Source of the DNA: Clostridia bacterium
GTDB taxonomy: Bacteria > Bacillota > Clostridia > Christensenellales > Borkfalkiaceae
Length of the DNA: 64,000 nt
Assembly (NCBI GenBank): GCA_017621155.1
Contig: JAGATP010000016.1
Span: 1-64,000, forward strand
Direction: 5' to 3'
Shown: positions 52,025 through 59,207 of the stretch, one piece after another
Layout of the letters: the number at the start of each line of letters is the position of its first letter
How positions within the stretch are numbered: the first letter of the stretch is position 1
The notes under the pieces: generated by a model
Seen by the model: the letters and a program-made list of their open reading frames with translations, nothing else
Databases searched by the model: none
What the model was told of the DNA's origin: nothing
Translations under genes and position numbers: made by a program

Positions 52025-53436
52025 AAAAGAAAAAAACATGGATCGTTTTGACCGTAGCGTTCCTTTTCTCACTCGTTCTTTTCGTAAGTATTCCCTTGTG
52101 CGTTTTGTTTTTCGTTCCGCCACAGTACGGGGCTACCTATTATGCGGAGCTTTCCGACATGACGGAGCGATTAAAAACGAAAGAGAAAAAAATTGTCTTG
52201 ATCGGCAACAGCTCGACGGCGTTCGGGCTCAATCTTGCCGTGATGGAGCGTTCTTTTCCCGACTACATGATCTGTCCGTTCGGATTGTATGGCGCAGTCG
52301 GCACAAAGGCGATGCTCGAGCTCGCAAAGCCGTATCTCGGTGAAGGGGATATTGTCGTCATTTCGCCCGAAATCAACGAACAGGCGATGAGTCTTTATTT
52401 TAGCGGTGAGGAGCTTTTGAAGTGTGCCGACGGGGATTTATCTCTCCTTTCTCCCTTTTTGATGAGTGAGGGCGGAAGTATCTTGAGCAAGCTTCCCTCC
52501 TACTTGACGAAAAAATACGAGTATTTCGTGAATGGTGCACCGAAGCCCGACGGCGTGTATCAGAAGGGTTCGTTTGACGAAAACTGTCAAATGGTCTACG
52601 AGAGGGGGTACAACGTGATGCCCGAGCTCTATGATACGGATTCGTTGATCGATTTTTCCGTCGGTTTGATCGATACATCTTTCGTCGATTATATCAACGA
52701 ATACGACGTGGCTTGTGAAAAAAAAGGCGTTACGCTATACTACAATTTCTGTCCCGTCAATCGACTTGCCGTCACGAGCGATGCAACGGGTGAAGAATTC
52801 TTTGCAAAATTGAACGATTCGCTTTCCTGCCCGATCATCGGTGCACTGTCAAACTATGTTTTGGACGCGGAATGGTTCTATGATAGTAATTTCCATCTGA
52901 ATACGCTCGGAAGTCTTCGCTATTCCTATCAGCTTGCATCCGATTTAAAGCCGTATCTCGGGATCTTTAGCGAGGTTGAGATGGAGGAAATCGAAAAGCC
53001 TCTCCCTCCCACAGAACTTGAAGAGGGAAACAACGAGGACGAGAACTGTTTCCTCTATGAGGAGACTGGGAACGGCTTAAAGGTTGTAGGACTCACGGAG
53101 GAAGGTAGAACGAGAGAAAAACTCACCCTTCCTTCTTCTCACGACGGAAAGGCAGTCCTTTCTCTTGGCGAAAAAGCATTGCAGGGCGACGTGTTCTTGA
53201 CGGAACTGCGCCTTCCGAAGGGACTTAGAAAGATCGAGGACAACGCGTTTATGGGCTGTATCCGCTTGGAAAAAATCATCCTTTCCGCAACAACGCCCGT
53301 CTGTACGGTCGGATCGCATCTTCTCGACGGTTGTCAAAAGGCGACAGTATACGCTCCCGATTACGATAGCTACCTTAAATACATTGTCAACTACTATTGG
53401 GGACAGTACGCATCCAAAATTAGTTATCTGAAATAA
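52021..53436 (+). CDS. Membrane-anchored SGNH-like surface protein with leucine-rich C terminus (type A)
   Basis: 471 residues, paralog of the gene at 37962. N-terminal membrane helix (8-30), SGNH/DltD-like domain with IGNSSTAFGLN (Ser64) and WFYDSNFHLN (Asp288, His292), then a BspA-like leucine-rich region (about 350-465). The two genes of this operon are in reversed order compared with the first operon (B-A here, A-B there), and no MBOAT gene follows. The start overlaps the preceding stop by ATGA. Confidence 0.75.
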   Translation: MKKKKTWIVLTVAFLFSLVLFVSIPLCVLFFVPPQYGATYYAELSDMTERLKTKEKKIVLIGNSSTAFGLNLAVMERSFPDYMICPFGLYGAVGTKAMLELAKPYLGEGDIVVISPEINEQAMSLYFSGEELLKCADGDLSLLSPFLMSEGGSILSKLPSYLTKKYEYFVNGAPKPDGVYQKGSFDENCQMVYERGYNVMPELYDTDSLIDFSVGLIDTSFVDYINEYDVACEKKGVTLYYNFCPVNRLAVTSDATGEEFFAKLNDSLSCPIIGALSNYVLDAEWFYDSNFHLNTLGSLRYSYQLASDLKPYLGIFSEVEMEEIEKPLPPTELEEGNNEDENCFLYEETGNGLKVVGLTEEGRTREKLTLPSSHDGKAVLSLGEKALQGDVFLTELRLPKGLRKIEDNAFMGCIRLEKIILSATTPVCTVGSHLLDGCQKATVYAPDYDSYLKYIVNYYWGQYASKISYLK

Positions 53437-53438
53437 TG

Positions 53439-53547
53439 CCGTTTATTGACGAATTCCTACCGTTCGTTGCAATTTTATTATATTTGATCGAAAAATTAAA
53501 CAGAGTTGTTGCCACATATTGACAAATCGTTGGTTTTGCTTTAAAAT
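53439..53547 (+). promoter_or_regulatory. Promoter with 21-bp-spaced direct repeats (LytTR-type), kinase-regulator operon
   Basis: Copies start at 53439 (CCGTTTATTGA), 53460 (CCGTTCGTTGC), 53481 (weak) and 53502 (AGAGTTGTTGC), each 21 bp apart. The last begins 17 bp before the -35 TTGACA (53519-53524); 17-bp spacer; -10 TAAAAT (53542-53547). This predicts autoregulation of the two-component system. Confidence 0.78.
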
Positions 53548-53604
53548 ATCTATTGAAAGTATCTATCGAAAGATCGGTCGATTTTGATCGGGGGGAAAGG
53601 AAAA

Positions 53605-54951
53605 ATGATAGAAGGACTAGGTATTTATTTTCAAAACATAGCAGATTTTGCCCATTGTTTTCAGATTTTGGGTATTTGTCTCGCGATTGTCTTGTCGTTT
53701 ACGACGTTTGATAATACGGTCAAAGAATGGGCAATTGCTCTTTTTAAGGTTGGTTGCCTGTTTGTATTTGTTTTGTTGCTTGAAAGCGTGTGTTTTTCGT
53801 TGATGAGAAGCATCAACGGTGCACTTGTGGGACTTAGTTTCCCGACGGCGTACTTTATCGGTATGGTGCTCTACGCCGTATTTTTTAGCAAACTCCAAGG
53901 GCGCGTCCGCGTAATCTTGTCGGGCGTTATGTTCTCGGCAACGGTATCGGTAACGGAACTCGTCAAAAACTTCTGTTTCCTTCCGAACGGCGGCGGAAGT
54001 TTCGTTGCTCTTTCCGTCGTTATCGTCAATTGTATCAACTATGGGCTTGCGTTCGTCTTACACTACCTCAATATCGATAAGTTTAAGCAAATGCCCGAGG
54101 CAAGCGTCGTTTTAACGGTGCTCGGCGGTATCGTCATCGCAGCGTCCATCTTTTGGTTTACGGTAATCTCGAATTTTGGTATGACGAGCGATATGCGCGA
54201 TAAAATTAATCTGCTTACGGGTAGCGCGGGAATTATTATGGTTGTGTTGATCGTAACGATATACCTTCTTCTTTACTTCGTTTGCGAGAAGAACGAAGAA
54301 GCCCAACGATTCAGATTCCAAAAGCAAATGGCGGAAATGGACGCGTATATGCTCACTATTACGCAGAATGCGCTCGAGGAAATCAAGAAGTTCCGTCACG
54401 ATCAAAAGAACAGAATCGCTTATATCGTAACGATGCTTGAAAACGAGCAATACGAAGACGTAAAGAAGTATCTTAAATCGGAGGGCGGCGAACGCTTAAA
54501 ACCGTTTTACGTCGTTGACTGTAATAATAAAACCTTGAATGCGATCCTGAATATGGAAAAAGCCAAGGCAGACGCAAAAAATATCCACTTCAATCTGAAT
54601 GTGGATATTCCTTCCGAGCTTCCGTATTCCGACGTCGATCTTTGTTCTCTGTTCTCCAACCTCATCGACAATGCGCTGGAGGCTTGTGAACGGGATAAGA
54701 TGGAAAACCCTTACGTCGATATTACGATCAAGGTCAACGGAAATTATCTCTGCATTTACGTAGAGAATCCGATCGGAAAAGAACGCGATCCCAACGAGAT
54801 CAAGCACCTTGTCACGTCGAAAAAGGACAAGCTCGTGCACGGATACGGCACGAAGATCATCAAAGGTATTGCAGAAAAATATAGTGGGCACGTCGTGTTT
54901 TCTGTGGAGAAGACAACGTTTATTGCCGAAGTAATGTTAGATTTAGGATAG
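53605..54951 (+). CDS. AgrC-like sensor histidine kinase
   Basis: 448 residues. Six or seven hydrophobic helices make the N-terminal sensor (about 1-225). The kinase part has the H-box FRHDQKNRIAYI (His265), the N-box SLFSNLIDNALEA and a GHKL ATP-binding region with HGYGTKIIKGIAEKY, all typical of peptide-pheromone-type (AgrC, HPK10) kinases. The start at 53605 follows GGGGGAAAGG; a TTG at 53584 is in frame but less likely. No agrB- or agrD-like gene is visible nearby, so the signal is unknown. Forms an operon with the LytTR regulator 11 nt downstream. Confidence 0.9.
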   Translation: MIEGLGIYFQNIADFAHCFQILGICLAIVLSFTTFDNTVKEWAIALFKVGCLFVFVLLLESVCFSLMRSINGALVGLSFPTAYFIGMVLYAVFFSKLQGRVRVILSGVMFSATVSVTELVKNFCFLPNGGGSFVALSVVIVNCINYGLAFVLHYLNIDKFKQMPEASVVLTVLGGIVIAASIFWFTVISNFGMTSDMRDKINLLTGSAGIIMVVLIVTIYLLLYFVCEKNEEAQRFRFQKQMAEMDAYMLTITQNALEEIKKFRHDQKNRIAYIVTMLENEQYEDVKKYLKSEGGERLKPFYVVDCNNKTLNAILNMEKAKADAKNIHFNLNVDIPSELPYSDVDLCSLFSNLIDNALEACERDKMENPYVDITIKVNGNYLCIYVENPIGKERDPNEIKHLVTSKKDKLVHGYGTKIIKGIAEKYSGHVVFSVEKTTFIAEVMLDLG

Positions 54952-54962
54952 AAGGAGAGGTT

Positions 54963-55703
54963 ATGCAAAATATTAAAATCGCAGTTGTTGACGACGAAGA
55001 AGTTGCTTTGTCTGCAATCATCGGGACGCTTACGAGGGTATTTGCCCATGAAAACGTGAAAGCGCAGATTGACGGATTTTCGCCTTCCCCGAAGTTATTC
55101 GATCGGCTGATGAGCTATGAATACAATATAATCTTCCTCGACATCAATATGCCGGGGATCGACGGTATTGAGCTCGGTAAGAAAATCAAGGATATAAAGG
55201 GCTCTCTCGACATCATTTTCGTTTCGGGTGAAGAGCACAGAGTATTCGAATCGCTCCTTGTTCACCCCTTTGGTTTCATTCGAAAGAGCAATTTCATCGG
55301 AGACATCGGTGAGGTTATTCGCGCTTATCTCAAAGAGCATAACGAGGAAGCCGAAGATCTCCTTCAGATCCAAACGCATTGCACGATCGAGAATATCAAT
55401 ATCAGCAAGATCTTGTACATCGAGAGTATCAAGGAATATCAGTACATTCATACGGAAATCGACAAAGAACCGAAAAAGATCAGATTGAGCCTAGCCTCTC
55501 TCGAAAATCAGCTTACAAGCGAAGGCTTCTTCCGGATACACAAAGGATATCTCGTGAATATGAAATACGTTTGTCGCATCAACAACGAAGGCGTAAGCCT
55601 CAAAAACGGAGAAATTCTTCCTCTTTCGAGAAAAAAGGTCATCGAAGTTAAGGAACTCTTCATGCAATACAACCGTCGTAGTGGCGTGAAAAATTGTATG
55701 TAA
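54963..55703 (+). CDS. LytTR-family response regulator
   Basis: 246 residues: receiver domain (1-120) with phosphoacceptor Asp60 in IIFLDINMPGIDG, then a LytTR DNA-binding domain (about 140-240; FFRIHKGYLVNMKYV). LytTR proteins such as AgrA, ComE and VirR bind two direct repeats about 21 bp apart upstream of the -35 element. Six promoters between 33.6 and 53.6 kb, including that of this operon, carry exactly such repeats, so this protein is the obvious candidate activator of the cluster. Ribosome-binding site AAGGAGAGG. Confidence 0.93.
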   Translation: MQNIKIAVVDDEEVALSAIIGTLTRVFAHENVKAQIDGFSPSPKLFDRLMSYEYNIIFLDINMPGIDGIELGKKIKDIKGSLDIIFVSGEEHRVFESLLVHPFGFIRKSNFIGDIGEVIRAYLKEHNEEAEDLLQIQTHCTIENINISKILYIESIKEYQYIHTEIDKEPKKIRLSLASLENQLTSEGFFRIHKGYLVNMKYVCRINNEGVSLKNGEILPLSRKKVIEVKELFMQYNRRSGVKNCM

Positions 55704-55758
55704 AATCATTTTTTAGACATTATCCACCGGCTAAGCCTGTGGATAATTATTTACAGCC

Positions 55759-55794
55759 TAAACGCCACAGAAAGTAAAATTTCTGTAGCGTTTA
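55759..55794 (+). terminator. Hairpin after the LytTR regulator, possible terminator
   Basis: Arms TAAACGCCACAGAAA and TTTCTGTAGCGTTTA pair with one mismatch around a 6-nt loop. No T run follows, so termination is uncertain. Confidence 0.45.
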
Positions 55795-55965
55795 AGTTCG
55801 GCTATGCAAGTAGTGGAAGACTTTAGCTTGTCCAATTTTTCGGGTTCGCTTCAGAATTGCGAAGACAGAAATAAAATTCTTCAATGATCGTCGATATAAG
55901 GAACTGTCCGAGAAATTAATATAGGCAATTCGAAGCCAGGGATCGATGAAAAATTGCCTTAGCTA

Positions 55966-55994
55966 TTGACAAACAAAAAATACAATGTTATAAT
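55966..55994 (+). promoter_or_regulatory. Exact sigma-A consensus promoter without an adjacent gene
   Basis: TTGACA (55966-55971), 17-bp spacer, TATAAT (55989-55994). The nearest start codon is pfkA, about 370 nt downstream. Confidence 0.75.
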
Positions 55995-56200
55995 ATCGGT
56001 GATATTTCGGGATAATCCTAAATACTGTAATAAAAATGGATCTATTCGGCTTTATGACAGGGTATTAGGACGTGCTTTCCTGTCAAGTTAAAGGAGACTT
56101 AAAATTTAATCGTAAGAATAGGTTTTCTATTCAAAAATGATTGTCTTTTGGACAAAATTAGAATGGTTTTCAGTTTAAAAGCTCATCATTTTTGATAGTT

Positions 56201-56313
56201 TTGCTTTGAAAAGTGATAAAACGTCATTTCTTTTTGTGAGTTTTCCTTATTTTCGAAAAAACCCGAAAAGGAAATAAAAAACGCTTTGTGTTTTTTTCGA
56301 CATCTGCTATAAT
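56201..56313 (+). repeat. Right 113-bp boundary direct repeat of the 23-kb cluster
   Basis: Matches 33121-33233 at 107 of 113 positions, in the same orientation, exactly 23,080 bp away. It contains the pfkA promoter: TTGTGT (56286-56291), 16-bp spacer, TATAAT (56308-56313), and an upstream hairpin that is identical in both copies. Confidence 0.93.
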
Positions 56314-56366
56314 AAAATTGCAATCTAGTTTGGAGAATTCTGCCAAACGGACGGAGGATGGATAAT

Positions 56367-57329
56367 ATGAAAAGAATTGGTTTGTTGACAAGTGGCGGTG
56401 ATGCCCCCGGCATGAATGCAGCGATTCGCGCTGTCGTCAGAACAGGACTTTATTTCGGCATGGAAGTTTACGGCATCAAACGGGGCTATTCCGGTCTTAT
56501 CGATGACGATATGGTTCCCATGGAAATGCGCAGCGTTTCGGACATCGTACAGCGCGGTGGAACAATGCTTCGTACCGCGAGATGCCTTGAGCTTTTGACC
56601 AAGGAAGGACAGAAAAAAGCAGTTAAAACCCTGGAGAGAAGGGGAATTGAAGGACTCGTCGTCATCGGCGGAGACGGTTCTTTCCGCGGCGCAAGGGATT
56701 TGTCCGAAGGATTCGGCGTTCCCACGATCGGCATCCCCGGTACGATCGACAACGACCTCGAATATACCGATTATACGCTCGGATTCGATACGGCGGTCAA
56801 TACTTGTCTCGACCTCATCAATAAGCTCCGCGATACCATGACCTCTCACGAGAGAATCAGCGTCGTCGAAGTTATGGGCAGACGCTGCGGCGACATCGCG
56901 CTCTATGCGGGCATTGCGAGCGGTGCGGAAATCATCGTCGTCCCCGAAATTACCTTCGACATCGACGACATCGTCATGCGCGTCAACCGTTCGAGGGCGA
57001 ACGGCAAGCATTCCAACATCATCGTCGTGGCGGAGGGAGTCATGAGTGCAGAGGCGTTCGCCAAGAAGCTTCAGGAAGTGACCACCTATTCCGTGCGTCC
57101 CACGACCATCGGTCACGTTCAGCGCGGAGGCTCTCCTTCCATGGCAGATAGAATGCTCGCGGCGCAGTTCGGCAACAAGGCGGTCAGACTCCTTAACGAG
57201 GGCGTGGGCAACCGCGTCGTCGGAATCCGCAAGAACGAGATCATCGATATGGACATTTTCGAAGCGGTCAGCATGAAGAAGAAGTTCAATTACGAACTCT
57301 ACGAAACGCTGCAAATGATTTCTTACTGA
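56367..57329 (+). CDS. pfkA: ATP-dependent 6-phosphofructokinase
   Basis: 320 residues. Catalyses the committed step of glycolysis. Motifs: KRIGLLTSGGDAPGMNAAIR at the N terminus, GGDGSFRGA (ATP site), the catalytic TIDND segment, and EVMGRRCGDIA. The start at 56367 is 9 nt after GGAGG; an ATG at 56358 directly abuts it and is unlikely. In many Clostridia pfkA follows dnaE directly, as it would here if the 23-kb block were absent. Confidence 0.97.
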   Translation: MKRIGLLTSGGDAPGMNAAIRAVVRTGLYFGMEVYGIKRGYSGLIDDDMVPMEMRSVSDIVQRGGTMLRTARCLELLTKEGQKKAVKTLERRGIEGLVVIGGDGSFRGARDLSEGFGVPTIGIPGTIDNDLEYTDYTLGFDTAVNTCLDLINKLRDTMTSHERISVVEVMGRRCGDIALYAGIASGAEIIVVPEITFDIDDIVMRVNRSRANGKHSNIIVVAEGVMSAEAFAKKLQEVTTYSVRPTTIGHVQRGGSPSMADRMLAAQFGNKAVRLLNEGVGNRVVGIRKNEIIDMDIFEAVSMKKKFNYELYETLQMISY

Positions 57330-57335
57330 TGAAAA

Positions 57336-57363
57336 GAGAAAAAGGGGTTAAGCCCCTTTTTTC
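57336..57363 (+). terminator. pfkA terminator
   Basis: AAAAGGGG (57340-57347) pairs with CCCCTTTT (57353-57360), continuing into further T residues. Confidence 0.9.
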
Positions 57364-57412
57364 ATGGCCTTCGGCATTCGGAGTGCAGTCGGCGAATTTT
57401 TGATTCCGAGGA

Positions 57413-57462
57413 GAGAGAAATTTCAAAAATCGATTGAAATTTCTCTCCTTTTATAGTATAAT
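57413..57462 (+). promoter_or_regulatory. Promoter overlapped by a long inverted repeat, upstream of a PfkB kinase
   Basis: TTGAAA (57434-57439), 17-bp spacer, TATAAT (57457-57462). Perfect 13-bp arms GAGAGAAATTTCA (57413-57425) and TGAAATTTCTCTC (57435-57447) overlay the -35 and spacer. The right arm is followed shortly by TTTT. It could be an operator or a second terminator for upstream transcription. Confidence 0.7.
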
Positions 57463-57497
57463 AGAGGCGAGAACTCTTTTTGACAAGGGAGAAGAAA

Positions 57498-58424
57498 ATG
57501 ATTTTAACGGTATGTTTAAGTCCCTGCATCGATGTCACAATCGAAGTGGATGCGCTGAACGTCGGAAAATACAACGTATTGAAGAACAAGAGTACGACGT
57601 TTGCGGGAAAAGCGCTGAACGTCGCGATCGACGTTGCCCGCTTGGGCGGAAATTCCTACCTCACGGGTTTTATGTACAACGAAAACGGTTCTGAATTTGA
57701 AACGCTGTTGGATCGGGAGGGCGTTCCCTTCACGTTTGTCTGGAATCGCGGTCGGGTGCGGGAAAACTACAAGATCATCGACGGGAAATCCATGCTGACG
57801 GAAATCAACGGCGTCAGCGAACGGGTTGAGGAAGAAAAACTCATCGCGCTTTCCTCGATGGTGCAAAATCTGTCTTCCCGTGCGTCCGTCACCGTCATTT
57901 CCGGCGCGCTTCCCAAGGACGTCGGACACGAGTACTACGGAAGTCTTTTCCGCATGGTCTCTCCCTCCTGCAAAAAGATCGTCGATGCGGAGGGGGCAAG
58001 GATGTTTTCGGCGCTCGACGTCGGCGTCGATCTCGTCAAACCCAATTTGGAAGAATTAAAAACGAGCCTCGGAAGGGAATTGAACACGCAGGATGAGGTT
58101 CTCTACGGATGCAGAGAGCTCATCGAACGGGGTGCGAAAATCGTCCTTCTTTCGCTTGGAAAGCAGGGCGCACTGATTACGGACGGCAGGGAAACGCACT
58201 ATTGCCGAAGCATGAACGTCGCCGTCAATTCGACGGTGGGGGCGGGCGACGCTATGGTCGCAGCCGCCGCGCTGCAATTGGAAAGGGGAGCGGAACTTCC
58301 CGATATCTTGCGTGCAGGCGTCGCCGCGGGAACGGCGAGTGTCTCGACCTTCGGCTCAATGTGGTTTAAGCGGGAAAAGTACGAAGAGATCTATGAAAAT
58401 CTGACGATTAAGCGGATCGAGTAA
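57498..58424 (+). CDS. PfkB-family sugar-phosphate kinase (1-phosphofructokinase-like)
   Basis: 308 residues of the ribokinase-like FruK/LacC group, phosphorylating fructose 1-phosphate or tagatose 6-phosphate. Landmarks: ILTVCLSPCIDVTIEV at the start, GGNSYLTGF, VKPNLEEL, and the catalytic NSTVGAGDAMVAAAAL (Asp near residue 253). The start at 57498 has GGGAG upstream; an ATG-free extension to 57480 is less likely. There is no PTS or fruR gene next to it, so FruK versus LacC cannot be settled. Confidence 0.88.
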   Translation: MILTVCLSPCIDVTIEVDALNVGKYNVLKNKSTTFAGKALNVAIDVARLGGNSYLTGFMYNENGSEFETLLDREGVPFTFVWNRGRVRENYKIIDGKSMLTEINGVSERVEEEKLIALSSMVQNLSSRASVTVISGALPKDVGHEYYGSLFRMVSPSCKKIVDAEGARMFSALDVGVDLVKPNLEELKTSLGRELNTQDEVLYGCRELIERGAKIVLLSLGKQGALITDGRETHYCRSMNVAVNSTVGAGDAMVAAAALQLERGAELPDILRAGVAAGTASVSTFGSMWFKREKYEEIYENLTIKRIE

Positions 58425-58440
58425 ATATGCGCAAAGAAAA

Positions 58441-58470
58441 ATCCCGAAACGAAAGTTTCGGGATTTTTGG
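58441..58470. terminator. Bidirectional terminator between the PfkB kinase and tRNA-Thr
   Basis: ATCCCGAAAC (58441-58450) and GTTTCGGGAT (58455-58464) around GAAA. T runs lie on both strands, serving the kinase gene on plus and the tRNA on minus. Confidence 0.88.
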
Positions 58471-58543
58471 AGCTGTTGAGCAGATTTGAACTGCCGACCT
58501 CATCCTTACCAAGGATGTGCTCTACCGACTGAGCCACAACAGC
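58468..58543 (-). tRNA. tRNA-Thr (GGU anticodon)
   Basis: A 76-nt cloverleaf on the minus strand. Acceptor GCTGTTG pairs with CAACAGC, followed by discriminator T and an encoded CCA (58470-58468). The anticodon stem CATCC/GGATG holds the loop TTGGTAA, so the anticodon is GGU. The T-loop reads GTTCAAATC. Confidence 0.95.
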
Positions 58544-58694
58544 ATTCATTGATTTACCTTCGTTATTATATTGATTCTTCTTTGATTTGTCAAGCGAAAA
58601 AAAGTGTTTTTTCGCTTTTTCTCCAAATTTTTTCACATACTCGAGGAATGAGAAAGATAGGGGGAAGGCAGAGAAGAAATCATTCGAGAATAAT

Positions 58695-58723
58695 TTGACT
58701 TTTTTCAAAAAATGGAATATAAT
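58695..58723 (+). promoter_or_regulatory. luxS promoter
   Basis: TTGACT (58695-58700), 17-bp spacer, TATAAT (58718-58723). Confidence 0.85.
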
Positions 58724-58739
58724 GACAAATGAGGTTTTT

Positions 58740-59201
58740 ATGAAAAAGATAGCAAGCTTTACCGTCAATCACAATCTGTTGGAAAAGGGAATTTACGTTT
58801 CCCGCATCGACGGGGACGTCGTCACTTATGACATTCGCATGAAAAAGCCGAATGCGGGGGGCTATCTCTCCGTAGGCGCGCTTCACACCTTTGAGCATCT
58901 GTTTGCAACCTATGCGCGCAACAGCGCATTTGCCGACGCCGTTCTTTACGTCGGCCCGATGGGATGCCGCACGGGCTTTTATCTTCTCATGCGCGACTCC
59001 GTTTCCAAAGAGGAGGTCATATCCCTCATTCGGGACAGCTTTTCCTTTATCGCGGACTTTGCGGGGGAAATTCCCGGAAGCAAGCGCATCGAGTGCGGAA
59101 ATTACATGGAACACGACTTGGAGGGAGCAAAGGAAGTTGCCCGCGATATGCTCGAAGTTATAAGCCATTGGACGGCGGAAGATATGGTCTATCCCGTTTA
59201 A
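58740..59201 (+). CDS. luxS: S-ribosylhomocysteine lyase (LuxS)
   Basis: 153 residues. Cleaves S-ribosylhomocysteine to homocysteine and the precursor of autoinducer-2 in the activated methyl cycle. Iron-binding residues lie in ALHTFEHLFATYARN (HxxEH) and in the CGNYMEHDL segment; GPMGCRTGFYL is also diagnostic. The start at 58740 has GAGG 5 nt upstream; longer in-frame extensions cross the promoter. No pfs gene is adjacent. The MATE exporter gene begins 6 nt downstream. Confidence 0.96.
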   Translation: MKKIASFTVNHNLLEKGIYVSRIDGDVVTYDIRMKKPNAGGYLSVGALHTFEHLFATYARNSAFADAVLYVGPMGCRTGFYLLMRDSVSKEEVISLIRDSFSFIADFAGEIPGSKRIECGNYMEHDLEGAKEVARDMLEVISHWTAEDMVYPV

Positions 59202-59207
59202 CCAAAG

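Larger units (their letters stand above)
55704..56200. other. Noncoding region at the right edge of the cluster
   Basis: No protein gene is supported. Contents: inverted DnaA-box-like pair TTATCCAC (55720-55727) and TGTGGATAA (55738-55746); a 17-bp-arm hairpin with one mismatch (55759-55794); an inverted repeat GGCAATT...AATTGCC (about 55924-55958); and a full consensus promoter at 55966. The sequence after that promoter contains small hairpins (GACAGG with CCTGTC; GAATAG with CTATTC) and may be an RNA gene or a long pfkA leader. Confidence 0.5.

Noticed and set aside
53605..55703. A complete agr quorum-sensing locus
   Set aside because: The kinase and regulator are of the right type, but no AgrB-like protease or AgrD-like peptide gene is found in the surrounding sequence.
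55720..55746. Replication origin
   Set aside because: Only two DnaA-box-like sites, with no AT-rich unwinding region, dnaA or dnaN nearby; two boxes are not enough to claim an origin.
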